From CAMBDS01 sp964355675 (GTDB lineage Bacteria > Electryoneota > AABM5-125-24 > Hatepunaeales > Hatepunaeaceae), in NCBI GenBank assembly GCA_964355675.1, contig CAYHEC010000020.1, positions 1-64,000 on the forward strand: a DNA stretch of 64,000 bases. The letters run 5' to 3'. Of this stretch, positions 39,994 through 48,842 are shown in pieces. A model generated the notes under the pieces. It saw nothing but the letters and a program-made list of their open reading frames with translations. It did not search any database and had not been told where the DNA came from. A program made the translations under genes and the position numbers. Every line of letters begins with the position of its first letter. Position 1 is the first letter of the stretch.

Positions 39994-42300
39994 ATGATAA
40001 TGAAACTAATTACCCTAATGGCTTGGTTAGCAATTCCTTGCCAGCTAATGGCCCAACCACGAAATCTTTGGGTCCGGCGTTATACTGAAGTTCCGGTAGG
40101 CAGGGGAGGGATTGAGTTCAATGATATTTATCAATTGAATAACAATAATTATGCCTTATGCGGGTCGATGAATTTTGGCCAAAACTCGAGAGGTCTTTGG
40201 CTGTTAACAACGGCTGAAAATGGGAATATCGACCTTAATCGTTGTTATCTTAATGGACAACAAGGCGGATCTATATCTGGATACTCTATTATCGAGTCGA
40301 ATCAAGGGGGATTTGTCGTGGGTGGCACCGGAGATATAAATGGAGCAACTCAATTCCTTCTGACCAGAATTTCTGACGAAGGCGATGTTATTTGGTGGAA
40401 TCATTATGGCGCGAGATCCGGGGAGTGCAAGGCGGTAATCGAACTAAAAGATGGCGATTATATTGCATGCGGTTGGGATCGAGAATTTAATGCCGCCCTG
40501 ATGGGGTTTATTATTCGAGTCGATAGAGACGGAGAATTGGTTTGGGAAAGGCGTTTTGATGAGATTATCACTTTTTACGCCTTGAAAGAGACTGACGGTG
40601 GTATCGTACTTACAGGATATGATTCGTTCGTTGTAAAATTGAATTTTGACGGTGAAAATGTCTGGAGTCACAGATTGGGTGGCTCAAGTGCCTTTAAAGA
40701 CTTGACCTCCTGTCCGGGGGGCTTTGCAATGTGTGGGTCGATTAATGTCCCCCGCGATGATGGAAGTATAAATATCAATCACAGGCTGGTGCATATAAAC
40801 GCTGAAGGCGAAGTCAATTGGGATCAAAATTATGACCTGGGTGAGATGGAGACTTCAAGTGATATTACCCGTACCGAAGAAAACGGGTTCTTAATTTCCG
40901 GTTATAGGGTGGGTGAAAGAGGAACTATGCTTGGTGCCTCTTTGATGCGAACTGATCAAGAAGGCAATTTAGTTTGGAGTAGAATTGACACTCTTATTGG
41001 GAATGTGCGCCCAGAAATCTACTATTCAAGCATTCGTGATCGTCAGGGAGCTTTGGTGGTTGCTGGGAATTGCCGTCCCGCGCAAGGCGGATCGATGGGA
41101 GGCTTGATAACGAAAATCGTTCCCGAGCGCTCAGCGCCGACCATTATAAATTGGTCTCCCGATTCACTTCGGCTTGATGTTTTGGAAGGCGACTCTGTTG
41201 AATTTTGGGTCAGGGCTGTCGACATACAAGGCGATGCTCTTCGATACTTCTGGATGTTGGACGATGAAGAAATTGCGGTCGATTCACTAATCATCATTGA
41301 TTTTCCTGATATTGGCGAGCATCTGGTGCGCTGCGTTGTATCTGATGGCGAGCTGGCAAACTCAATTCGCTGGCACGTCACCGTCACCGACCTCTACATC
41401 CAATCCTTCACCCCCGACACGCTCAACCTCACCATCCGCCGAGGAGTAGCCGTTGATTTTACAATCGATTCCGTAGCCACCATCGGCGGTAACGAAGACG
41501 TGCAGTATCTCTGGACAAAGACCAATCTTGATAATCAGGGAGAACCGGAGCGGTCGGGCGAGGACGCCCAAGCTACCATCCCCTTCCTCCAGTCGGGAAA
41601 TTACGCGGTTGAGGGGTTTGCCTACCGGGGGGAATCTCACGACGCGGTCGTTTGGAATGTAGCCGTTAGGGGAGCAATCTGGAGCTTTGCGCCGGAGGAC
41701 ATTACGCTTGAAGTCTTGCCCGACAGCCTCGTTCGTTTCGAAGTCGTGCCGAGCGAGCCGGAAAATGACAGCCTTTCTATTCTTTGGCTGGTCGATGGGG
41801 AGGTTGCCCGGTTTGATGAGACCACCCTGGATTGGCGGTTCTCGAGTAGGGTGGACAACCTTACTCCTTATCAAGTCACAGTCATCGTGATGGATTCGGA
41901 AGAGATTGATACCGTGACATGGGCTGTGAAAGTGTGGGAACCTGACTTTATCGGCGACGAATCCCCTGCCGACCTGCCGCGGTCAGCCGCCCTTCTCAGC
42001 GTCTCGCCAAATCCGTTCAATTCGACGCTGACGATCAGATTCACGACGGGCTCGGCGGCCATTCCTACGCGCCTTACCATCTATGATCTCTCAGGACGGG
42101 AGGTTGCGAGGCTGGTGGAGAGCGGTTCTTCCGTCAACCCCCCGTGGTTGACGGGAAGGAACTCTGCCGACCACAGGGGGTCGGCAGAAGAAACGAGTAG
42201 CGCCACCTGGGACGCCTCAGCTGTCCCTGCCGGAGTTTATCTCGTGCGTCTCCAGACCGGGCAGGATATTTCGACCAGGAAGGTTGTTCTGATCCGGTAG
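39994..42300 (+). CDS. Secreted DGG-repeat/Ig-like protein with T9SS-type sorting domain
   Basis: The 768-residue product starts with a signal peptide (MKLITLMAWLAIPCQLMAQP). Residues 30-370 carry repeats of the same type as at 6467, 9635 and 14632 (QGGFVVGGTGD, DGGIVLTGYD, NGFLISGYR). Residues about 375-650 hold three Ig/PKD-like units (SPDSLRLDVLEGDSVEFWVRAVD, SFAPEDITLEVLPDSLVRFEV). The end is a sorting domain: LLSVSPNPFNSTLTIRF, LTIYDLSGREVARLV, ATWDASAVPAGVYLVRLQ, STRKVVLIR. Two palindromes are inserted in its loop (42130-42189). The 5' 1.4 kb is A+T-rich with unusual codons, whereas from about 41380 the gene is G+C-rich, suggesting a mosaic origin. Confidence 0.82.
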   Translation: MIMKLITLMAWLAIPCQLMAQPRNLWVRRYTEVPVGRGGIEFNDIYQLNNNNYALCGSMNFGQNSRGLWLLTTAENGNIDLNRCYLNGQQGGSISGYSIIESNQGGFVVGGTGDINGATQFLLTRISDEGDVIWWNHYGARSGECKAVIELKDGDYIACGWDREFNAALMGFIIRVDRDGELVWERRFDEIITFYALKETDGGIVLTGYDSFVVKLNFDGENVWSHRLGGSSAFKDLTSCPGGFAMCGSINVPRDDGSININHRLVHINAEGEVNWDQNYDLGEMETSSDITRTEENGFLISGYRVGERGTMLGASLMRTDQEGNLVWSRIDTLIGNVRPEIYYSSIRDRQGALVVAGNCRPAQGGSMGGLITKIVPERSAPTIINWSPDSLRLDVLEGDSVEFWVRAVDIQGDALRYFWMLDDEEIAVDSLIIIDFPDIGEHLVRCVVSDGELANSIRWHVTVTDLYIQSFTPDTLNLTIRRGVAVDFTIDSVATIGGNEDVQYLWTKTNLDNQGEPERSGEDAQATIPFLQSGNYAVEGFAYRGESHDAVVWNVAVRGAIWSFAPEDITLEVLPDSLVRFEVVPSEPENDSLSILWLVDGEVARFDETTLDWRFSSRVDNLTPYQVTVIVMDSEEIDTVTWAVKVWEPDFIGDESPADLPRSAALLSVSPNPFNSTLTIRFTTGSAAIPTRLTIYDLSGREVARLVESGSSVNPPWLTGRNSADHRGSAEETSSATWDASAVPAGVYLVRLQTGQDISTRKVVLIR
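42130..42189. repeat. Two palindromes within a sorting-domain loop
   Basis: CCGTCAACC-CCCCGT-GGTTGACGG (42131-42154) and TCTGCCGACC-ACAGGG-GGTCGGCAGA (42163-42188) are consecutive, in frame, and read as SVNPPWLTGRNSADHRGSAEE. The second is the same class as in the ABC exporter linker at 24404. Confidence 0.88.
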
Positions 42301-42312
42301 TTTTTGTTCAAT

Positions 42313-42334
42313 AGTGCCGATTTAAATCGGCACT
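42313..42334. repeat. Perfect 22-bp palindrome
   Basis: AGTGCCGATTT followed by its complement AAATCGGCACT, 12 bp after the sorting-domain gene. It shares the GCCGATTTAAATCGGC core with the 33881 palindrome. Confidence 0.8.
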
Positions 42335-42360
42335 ACTTGCCGTCATCCTGAGAGAAACAC

Positions 42361-42398
42361 AAAGAGCCGCCCCGGCAGGAGCGGCTCTTGATTTATAT
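42361..42398. terminator. Bidirectional terminator between convergent genes
   Basis: Stem AAGAGCCGC...GCGGCTCTT (42362-42370, 42381-42389) with an 11-nt spacer has an A-rich left flank and a GATTTATATA right flank. It separates the convergent genes ending at 42300 and 42421. Confidence 0.7.
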
Positions 42399-42420
42399 AT
42401 GGTATCGGTCGGATCGGGGC

Positions 42421-44223
42421 TTACCCGCCGTAAACCTGCTCAATAGCAGTTCCCGGGTAATAATGTTTCAGGATATCTTTGGAATTTTTGTTTTGGGTCG
42501 CCATTACCCCCGCGCCAACCTGACACATACCGACGCCATGCCCCCAACCTGCTCCGCGCAGATGAAAACGAACTGGCCGACCGTCTTCGCCTACTTCAGA
42601 ATTGATTGTGAAACAAGCCGATTTCAGGTACTTCAATGAAAGAGTAGCTCGAATATTGAGCTCACGTTGAATTCGCAGATTCTTTTTACTGCCATGAATC
42701 TCAATTTCAAGAAGTCTGCCTGAAACACCCCGTCCAAGTGGGATTACATCGATCAGTTGACCAATGTCCTCTCCACTCTTTCGCTTGATAATATCTTCAA
42801 GTTCACGCCGGGTGTAGGTAACCTCCCAACGAAAGTTTTCTTCAGATCGCCGAAGAATATTGGGAAGGTCCGGATATTTGTTGGTATTACACCACGCCGC
42901 TGGCTTAGAGTCAACCCATTTCTGTAAATCAATCTCTTTGGTCAGATCAAGTGTTTCGAACTCTTCGCCAAGGCTGTCGGGGGCGTCCCAACTACCGCGT
43001 AAATGATCGGCCGCAGGAGGATTCCAGACATTGAGTTTGTCTTCCGTATGACCACCACATGATGAACTATATACCGCCTCTGCAACCTCGCCACCCTTCA
43101 TCAATACTTTACCGCATGTCTCATCGACGGCTCTTGATGAACGTTCGTCCTCATTTGTAGAGCCAGTATAAGCTTGACAATGAACGTGCGCGCAAAGATC
43201 GAACGGATCATTGGGGTGCTTGACGCCGATTTTCGCCAAAACTTCGCTTCTGGCGGCAATAGCCTGAGCCTTAAGGGATTCAAGCGGAAATGAAGCTGGC
43301 ATCTCAGAGGGTACTACGCCTTTCAGGTAAGTTTCAAGCGAGAGCTCCGTGAAAGCCATCAATAATCCGCGATGGTCGATGCGTACCTCGATAATACCCG
43401 GGTAGATCCGATCTACTTCCCGCTCCCAATGGAAACCTGTACCTTCGCGAACGTCGTAGATAGTAATCTGACTTTCATTGTTCTTGGGAATGATGCGGAA
43501 TCCCTCCTCCACGGGCATCAAGAGCCCATCATTCTCACGAGATAATGCCAGAGTTCCGGTGGCAGGACGAACTATTTGACGTATCACGCGCGGAGCGAAC
43601 TCGTCCCGAAATGGGTCAAGGTGATCCCGAGCTTCTCTTTCGGTGGCATATCTGCCGACCAGAACACGGTATTTCAAATTATCGGCAACCTTTCGACCAT
43701 CGATATATACTTCCTCACCAATCTCCGCGATGCGAGCCTGTTCATCCGCAGTCGAAAGCTTCTTACGAAGCTCATCAGCAGAATCACGATCCGCAAAGGC
43801 AGTAGTCAGAATACTAAATATCGCCCGAGCTTCTTCGGTCCTGTCAGGGGCAACTGTCCACTTGACATTCTCCCCATTGGCAAGATCGATTGTTTTTCCT
43901 GTTAAAGAGACGAACTCAAATTCACCTTTGAAAGAAAACGACAACCGGTCGTATTCCTCGATCAATCCGACCCGCACTATCGGATCAGGACCAATAAATT
44001 CTCTTCGATGACTTTTATCCGCACGACGACCAGATATCGAACCTTCAGATGAAGTTGATTTTGTTTTTGCCATTGATTCCTCAGTGAATCGCTTTGAGCA
44101 GCCTATAATTAAGGTCGGGAGCAAGCACCATATCAGCGCTACATCAAGCAACCGACCTGCTTTTTTAGTAATTCCTCTGCCCGTTTGATTTATTATAAAG
44201 GGATTACCCCTTGGAAATTTCAT
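42421..44223 (-). CDS. SpoIID/LytB domain lipoprotein
   Basis: The 600-residue product has a lipobox (LLPTLIIGCS near residue 42) and is probably anchored outside the cytoplasm. The middle region includes a SPOR-like fragment (YRVLVGRYATEREARDHLDPF). From about residue 275 it is a SpoIID/LytB domain: LETYLKGVVPSEMPASFPLESLKAQAIAARSEVL with the catalytic Glu, AVYSSSCGGHTEDKLNVW and RGAGWGHGVGMCQVGAGVMA. SpoIID proteins are peptidoglycan lytic transglycosylases acting on denuded glycan. SPOR plus SpoIID points to cell division or wall remodelling, not sporulation. The N-terminus before the lipobox is long, so a later start is possible. Confidence 0.9.
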   Translation of the reverse strand: MKFPRGNPFIINQTGRGITKKAGRLLDVALIWCLLPTLIIGCSKRFTEESMAKTKSTSSEGSISGRRADKSHRREFIGPDPIVRVGLIEEYDRLSFSFKGEFEFVSLTGKTIDLANGENVKWTVAPDRTEEARAIFSILTTAFADRDSADELRKKLSTADEQARIAEIGEEVYIDGRKVADNLKYRVLVGRYATEREARDHLDPFRDEFAPRVIRQIVRPATGTLALSRENDGLLMPVEEGFRIIPKNNESQITIYDVREGTGFHWEREVDRIYPGIIEVRIDHRGLLMAFTELSLETYLKGVVPSEMPASFPLESLKAQAIAARSEVLAKIGVKHPNDPFDLCAHVHCQAYTGSTNEDERSSRAVDETCGKVLMKGGEVAEAVYSSSCGGHTEDKLNVWNPPAADHLRGSWDAPDSLGEEFETLDLTKEIDLQKWVDSKPAAWCNTNKYPDLPNILRRSEENFRWEVTYTRRELEDIIKRKSGEDIGQLIDVIPLGRGVSGRLLEIEIHGSKKNLRIQRELNIRATLSLKYLKSACFTINSEVGEDGRPVRFHLRGAGWGHGVGMCQVGAGVMATQNKNSKDILKHYYPGTAIEQVYGG

Positions 44224-44253
44224 AACGTTAAATGTTTTAATCAGTTAGCTTCT

Positions 44254-44338
44254 CTTGGAGGGCGGACTTTTAGTCCGCTCTGAATGTGTAGGTTGGCTTC
44301 CAGCCCGGAATGAGCGGACTGAAAGTCCGCCCTCCAAG
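44254..44338. mobile_element. MITE-like element, CTTGGAG...CTCCAAG family, intact pair
   Basis: The 85-bp element has near-perfect terminal inverted repeats: CTTGGAGGGCGGACTTTTAG and CTGAAAGTCCGCCCTCCAAG. The interior holds a GTAGGTTGGCTTCCAGCC segment related to the GCGTAGG class. It lies 10 bp past the lysC stop codon. It is the clearest full-length member in the window. Confidence 0.8.
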
Positions 44339-44348
44339 ATCACCACTT

Positions 44349-45488
44349 CTATATTTGCGAGACATGCTCTGGATCGTGTCTTTCGATAAGTCCAGTTCGC
44401 AACATAGAAGAATGAATAAGCTCCACCGCATTCTTCCCGCTCGAAAAAGGAACAACAAACTGCACGCTTCCCCCCGAACGAAAAACCCCGAGCGTATCCA
44501 ATTTAACATCTAACATTGTGGATATGCAAGTATCGACAGCGATTGACGACAATTTACCTCCCCAGCCGAGAATTGTCACCACTCCTACTGGTGTTCCCAA
44601 TCCTGAAGAACTCAGATCAACCGCGAACCAACCCCGATCACACCAGTTAAATAGTTCTGATGAACTACATAAATTATCTTCAGGGAACCTGTCATCTTTC
44701 CCCGTCCTGAGAGTTCCGAACTGCAGTGTTACCGCCGAAACTGACGATTTCGAAAACGTTCGATCAACAACCAATGTACCTCGTTGGCCATCAGGCGCAT
44801 TGATAGAAAGGACAACTTTGTACTCCTTGGCAAGAGCCGCCGCTCTCGACTGGACGACATTGGCGCCTGCCTGAGTAATATTCTCGAGAGTCAGATAATC
44901 TATTTCAGGAAGTAATTGCGGGTCTGACACTTGAAAAGGATCGGCTGAGTAAATGCCTCCCCTCTCTTTTATCAGCTCGCATCTTTCAGCGCCAAGCGCC
45001 GCGGCAAGCGCCACAGCGGTGGCGTCCGATCCTCCCCGCCCCAAAGTAGTAATCTCTTTATCTGTGGAAATCCCTTGAAATCCCGCAATGATCGGTATCT
45101 GATTTTGGGAAATCGCTTCCCGAATTCGAAACCCTTTCACTTCGACGATACTCGCGTCGGTATGCCGGGTATCCGTAATAATCCCGACTTGCGAACCCGT
45201 GAAAGAAACAGCTTGGTACTTTCCCTCTGCATTGATAGCCAAAGCTAATAAAGCTATAGCCATTCTTTCGCCGACCGAGAGTAACATGTCGAGCTCCCGC
45301 CCCTCCGGATGCTCGCTGACTTTACCCGCCCAACGCAGAAGGTGATCCGTTGCCTTCCCAGGCGCCGAAACAACTACGACCGGATCTTCTCCACCAAGTT
45401 TGGTCTGAACAATATACTGAGCGGCCCGGCGGATTTTTGCCGGAGATTCAAGCAGAATCCCCCCAAATTTCTGAACAACGATTCCCAT
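44349..45488 (-). CDS. lysC: Aspartate kinase
   Basis: This enzyme phosphorylates aspartate in the first committed step to lysine, DAP, threonine and methionine. From the ATG at 45488 the protein starts MGIVVQKFGGILLESPAKI with the kinase-site Lys and Gly; FQGISTDKEITTLGRGGSDATAVALAAAL and LPEIDYLTLENITQAGANVV are further family motifs. The C-terminal third (about residues 255-375) forms a shorter than usual ACT regulatory region (GVVTILGWGGKLSSIAV). The gene begins 2 bp after the dapB stop, completing the dapA-dapB-lysC operon. Feedback control by lysine is expected from the family, not shown. Confidence 0.93.
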   Translation of the reverse strand: MGIVVQKFGGILLESPAKIRRAAQYIVQTKLGGEDPVVVVSAPGKATDHLLRWAGKVSEHPEGRELDMLLSVGERMAIALLALAINAEGKYQAVSFTGSQVGIITDTRHTDASIVEVKGFRIREAISQNQIPIIAGFQGISTDKEITTLGRGGSDATAVALAAALGAERCELIKERGGIYSADPFQVSDPQLLPEIDYLTLENITQAGANVVQSRAAALAKEYKVVLSINAPDGQRGTLVVDRTFSKSSVSAVTLQFGTLRTGKDDRFPEDNLCSSSELFNWCDRGWFAVDLSSSGLGTPVGVVTILGWGGKLSSIAVDTCISTMLDVKLDTLGVFRSGGSVQFVVPFSSGKNAVELIHSSMLRTGLIERHDPEHVSQI

Positions 45489-45490
45489 TG

Positions 45491-46204
45491 TCAATCGGTA
45501 GTATAAATATCTTGGAGTGTATAATACCCGGCCTGTTTACCGACAATGAATCTGAGAGCTCTCGCGACGCCACTCGAGAAAGCCCGACGCGACCAGGCGC
45601 GGTGCGTTATAATCAATTCTTCATCTTTTCCAACAAACCGGATCTGATGTTCGCCTATTGCTCCGCCAGCTCGCATGGAGAGTATCTGAGGTTTTTGTCC
45701 ATACCGAGACATACGTTCGGCAATCCTTTTGGCAGTCCCCGAAGGCGCATCTTTTTTGGAGCTATGATGAATCTCAACTATTCCCGTCTCAAATGATTGA
45801 GGTAACAAGCGTGCCGCTTGCAGACAGATATTCTCCAACGCACCGATCCCAGCTGATAGATTTGGTGCAACAAGTAACGGGCAGAGTTTAGAATGCCAGA
45901 GAAGCTCTTCCTCCTCTGCTATGCTGTAGCCAGTCGCGGCTAATACGAATGGCTTGCCCAAAGAAGCGGCTTTTCTGACGTGCTTTACAGCTGGTCCGGC
46001 AAGACTAAAATCAAGCCAAACGTCTGCATCAGGAATCCCAGCGCAATCAGCTATAACGGGAATGCCTTCCACAAAGTTCCCGATTTCGGGATGTCCTTCA
46101 TACTCTATTCCGTTTATGATTGAAATATCACTCAAAACAGCTATTTCGGCGGCAGTAATCCGGCCCATTCTACCGCAGATTCCAAATAGATTCACTTTAA
46201 TCAA
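45491..46204 (-). CDS. dapB: 4-hydroxy-tetrahydrodipicolinate reductase
   Basis: DapB reduces the DapA product with NAD(P)H in the lysine/DAP pathway. The 237 residues include the Rossmann glycine motif VNLFGICGRMGRITA, the domain junction VLAATGYS and the catalytic/substrate motif IVEIHHSSKKDAPSGTA. VGKDEELIITHRAWSRRAFSSGVARA is the typical C-terminal helix. It overlaps dapA by 4 bp and is followed by lysC after 2 bp. Confidence 0.95.
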   Translation of the reverse strand: MIKVNLFGICGRMGRITAAEIAVLSDISIINGIEYEGHPEIGNFVEGIPVIADCAGIPDADVWLDFSLAGPAVKHVRKAASLGKPFVLAATGYSIAEEEELLWHSKLCPLLVAPNLSAGIGALENICLQAARLLPQSFETGIVEIHHSSKKDAPSGTAKRIAERMSRYGQKPQILSMRAGGAIGEHQIRFVGKDEELIITHRAWSRRAFSSGVARALRFIVGKQAGYYTLQDIYTTD

Positions 46205-47103
46205 ACTGGTATCCCGAGGTCGTGAAGAGCTTTTTTTAATCTACTTCTGGTCCCCGCCGTCACTGGAACTAATGGCTCTCTGACATTACCTACTTTGACT
46301 CCCGTCATATTGAGCGCTTCTTTTATAGGTGACGGACTGGTTTCCATGAAAAGAGCATGGCACAATGGAGCTGATTTACGATGATAATCCAACGCTGAAG
46401 AGAATTTCCCGTCAAGCACTTCTTTGACCATCTTCACCGTTAATTCCGGTACAATATTGGATAGTACTGAAATAACGCCCTTTGCTCCGACCGACATCAT
46501 CGGAAGTGTCAGTCCATCATCTCCTGATAAGATAGTAAAATCCGAAGGCGCAAGTCTGGCGAGTTCGCTCACCCTGGCGACATCACCACCCGCGTCTTTT
46601 AACCCCACAATTCGAGGATGAAGGGCAAGCTCAAGCGCCAACGGAATGGAAATTCCAACTCCGCAACGACCGGGGATATGGTACATAATTATCGGAAGCG
46701 ACGAGCTGTCTGCCAGCTTCAAGAAGTACGTGCGAAGTCCCGTCTCAGTTGGCTTATTATAGTAGGGTGTGACGATCAATAATCCGTCTGAGCCAAGCTG
46801 TTCAGCCTGTTCAACTTGAGCAAGCGCATGCCGGGTGTCGTTGCTACCTGCTCCGACGAAAATTGGGATGCGTTTCCGGGAAGTTGCCACAGCACGGGCG
46901 ATCAGCTTTTTTCGCTCATCAGGTGTCACAGTCGGTGATTCCCCAGTCGTACCGAGGATAATCAGCCCCTTGACGCCAGCGCTGATGGCTCGTTCGATAA
47001 GGTGATCGAGCACATCAAGGGCAAGTCCTTTTCCTCGGAAAGGTGTGACTAGAGCCGTCCAGACCCCGTCAAACTTCGAAACTAATGGATGATTTTCTGA
47101 CAT
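46201..47103 (-). CDS. dapA: 4-hydroxy-tetrahydrodipicolinate synthase
   Basis: DapA condenses aspartate semialdehyde and pyruvate. From the ATG at 47103 (MSENHPLVSKFDGVWTALVTPF) the protein has 300 residues, the standard TIM barrel. LGTTGESPTVTPDE, IVTPYYNKPTETGL (active-site Tyr), YHIPGRCGVGI and the Schiff-base lysine in VGLKDAGGDVARV are all present. It is the first gene of dapA-dapB-lysC. Its upstream region is shared with a divergent operon starting at 47289. Confidence 0.96.
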   Translation of the reverse strand: MSENHPLVSKFDGVWTALVTPFRGKGLALDVLDHLIERAISAGVKGLIILGTTGESPTVTPDERKKLIARAVATSRKRIPIFVGAGSNDTRHALAQVEQAEQLGSDGLLIVTPYYNKPTETGLRTYFLKLADSSSLPIIMYHIPGRCGVGISIPLALELALHPRIVGLKDAGGDVARVSELARLAPSDFTILSGDDGLTLPMMSVGAKGVISVLSNIVPELTVKMVKEVLDGKFSSALDYHRKSAPLCHALFMETSPSPIKEALNMTGVKVGNVREPLVPVTAGTRSRLKKALHDLGIPV

Positions 47104-47172
47104 AAGCGCAATATAGTCACCTCTCATAAACTTGTCAAGCTGATAGACAGTCCTTAACAAATCTATTTTGGC

Positions 47173-47201
47173 TTGATTCGACCCTCAGACGGTATTATAA
47201 T
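47173..47201 (+). promoter_or_regulatory. Sigma-70 promoter of the 47289 operon
   Basis: TTGATT (47173-47178), a 17-bp spacer and a perfect TATAAT (47196-47201) direct transcription rightwards, with a start near 47208, about 80 nt before the ATG. Confidence 0.75.
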
Positions 47202-47288
47202 AATAGTTTACACGAGAGTAGGCTTAAATGTCGAATTTTCTCAAGTAAAAAAACTTTCTAACCCTACATATAATCACGAAAAATATTT

Positions 47289-48407
47289 ATGGCACATTCC
47301 TATACTCCTGGCCTTCGAGTCTCCAAACTGACCCACATTACGAAAGAGCGACGTCTCCCGCTTCGCGGTACGGTGCTCGTCAAAGTAGGCGATAAAGTTT
47401 CGGCGCGTGATGTCGTTGCACGATCTGAATTGCCCGGCAACGTCCATCCCCTCAATTGCTGTGGGCAACTCGGAATACTCCCGGCAGATATTGAATCAGC
47501 GCTCACTGTAAAAAAAGGAAGCGAGATTAAAAAGAATCTGCTTCTCGCTCAATCCTCCTCCTTTTTCGGGCTTTTCAAGAGTCGAATTCTTTCACCAATA
47601 GATGGTTATCTGGAAAGTGCTTCGCCAATTACTGGTCAGTTAATCCTTCGAGAGCCTCCTATCCCCGTCGAAGTTACTGCTTACATCGATGGAACAGTCA
47701 CCGAAGTTTTCGCCGGAGAAGGCGTTGAAATCGAAACCACCGGCGCTTTCATTCAAGGGATATTTGGTATTGGTGGTGAAAGATTTGGCACAATATCACT
47801 CGCGGTATCTGCTCCAGATCAGATTCTTGAAATTGGAATGTTGAAGGGTGATTTGAGTGGGAAAATTCTGATCGCCGGCAGGCGAGTGACACTCGAAGCC
47901 TTCCGAAAAGCAAGTGAATTAGGAGCCATCGCGATTGTCGTTGGTGGATTTGAGAATTTCGATTTAAAAAAGCTCTTAGGTTACGAACAAGGAGTTGCAA
48001 TTACTGGTCAGGAAGATATCTCGACCACGCTTATTTTGACAGAGGGATTCGGTGATATCGCCATGGCGTCGCGTACCTTTGAGCTTCTCAAAACAAACGA
48101 AGGAAGGGGCGCGTCGGTGTCCGGTGCTACTCAGATCCGCGCCGGTGTAATCAGACCCGAGGTGATCATCCCCTTAATGGGCGAAGAATTGGTTAAGGAA
48201 TCAAACGCGAAAGCTGGATTATTGGAGACCGGAGACATCGTACGAGTGATCAGGGAACCTTACTTCGGAAAACTCGTCAAAGTAACAGCACTGCCACCCG
48301 AACTTCAGGAACTCGAATCTGGTGCGAAAGTCAGAGTACTTGAAGCTGAATTCGATGGTAAACGGGTTACGCTCCCTCGCGCCAATGTCGAAATGATCGA
48401 AGAGTAA
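47289..48407 (+). CDS. Conserved protein with barrel-sandwich-like and KOW-like segments, unknown
   Basis: The 372-residue protein has no signal peptide. The N-terminal region (LRGTVLVKVGDKVSARDVVAR, ILSPIDGYLESASPITGQLIL, DGTVTEVFAGEGVEIET) resembles lipoyl/barrel-sandwich hybrid folds but lacks a biotinyl or lipoyl lysine motif. A central alpha/beta part (GAIAIVVGGFENFDLKKLLG) follows. The C-terminus GDIVRVIREPYFGKLVKVTALP...VTLPRANVEMIEE is KOW/Tudor-like. I recall similar unannotated proteins in several deep-branching phyla; the function is unknown. It heads the group leading to folP, rimI and accD. Confidence 0.75.
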   Translation: MAHSYTPGLRVSKLTHITKERRLPLRGTVLVKVGDKVSARDVVARSELPGNVHPLNCCGQLGILPADIESALTVKKGSEIKKNLLLAQSSSFFGLFKSRILSPIDGYLESASPITGQLILREPPIPVEVTAYIDGTVTEVFAGEGVEIETTGAFIQGIFGIGGERFGTISLAVSAPDQILEIGMLKGDLSGKILIAGRRVTLEAFRKASELGAIAIVVGGFENFDLKKLLGYEQGVAITGQEDISTTLILTEGFGDIAMASRTFELLKTNEGRGASVSGATQIRAGVIRPEVIIPLMGEELVKESNAKAGLLETGDIVRVIREPYFGKLVKVTALPPELQELESGAKVRVLEAEFDGKRVTLPRANVEMIEE

Positions 48408-48509
48408 TCGACGGAATCCAGGAACAAAACTGGCCATCTCCACCACGTAGAAATTTATGTTTCTGATCTTGGCAACTCAATTAAGTTCTGGGCGTGGTTT
48501 TTAGGCGAG

Positions 48510-48836
48510 TTGGGGTATATTGAATTTCAGAAATGGCCTTCTGGAGTGAGCTATTGTCTGGGAGATACCTATATTGTTTTCGTGCAGACTCATAGCAAAT
48601 ATCAGGACAAAGTTTACCATCGTTGCGGGACAGGACTTAACCACCTCGCCTTTCATGCCGCCTCGAAAACTCAGGTGGACGGTATGAAGGACTTGTTGGA
48701 AAAACGCGGTATAAATCTTCTCTACCCTGAACGATTTCCTCATGCAGGCGGACCGGACGGCTATGCTCTTTTTTTTGAGGATCCTGATCGTATCAAGGTC
48801 GAGCTGGTCGCACCTGATGATGACCAAGAGATTTGA
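48510..48836 (+). CDS. VOC (glyoxalase/bleomycin-resistance) family protein; true start upstream
   Basis: This single VOC domain has metal-ligand-like His and Glu (LNHLAFHAAS, IKVELVAPD) and the GYALFFEDPDRIKVE strand typical of glyoxalase-like proteins. The first canonical start, TTG at 48510, leaves out the first strand and helix. The same frame upstream reads GHLHHVEIYVSDLGNSIKFW from 48432, clearly part of the domain, but has no ATG, GTG or TTG after the TAA (48405-48407) of the preceding gene, which is in the same frame. AGGA lies 5 bases before an ACT at 48429. The gene may be expressed by an unusual start, stop readthrough, or be damaged. Confidence 0.8.
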   Translation: MGYIEFQKWPSGVSYCLGDTYIVFVQTHSKYQDKVYHRCGTGLNHLAFHAASKTQVDGMKDLLEKRGINLLYPERFPHAGGPDGYALFFEDPDRIKVELVAPDDDQEI

Positions 48837-48842
48837 AGTAAA

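Noticed and set aside
47104..47288. Lysine riboswitch before dapA
   Set aside because: The 185-bp divergent region is too short and lacks the conserved lysine-riboswitch core; only a promoter for the opposite strand is clear.
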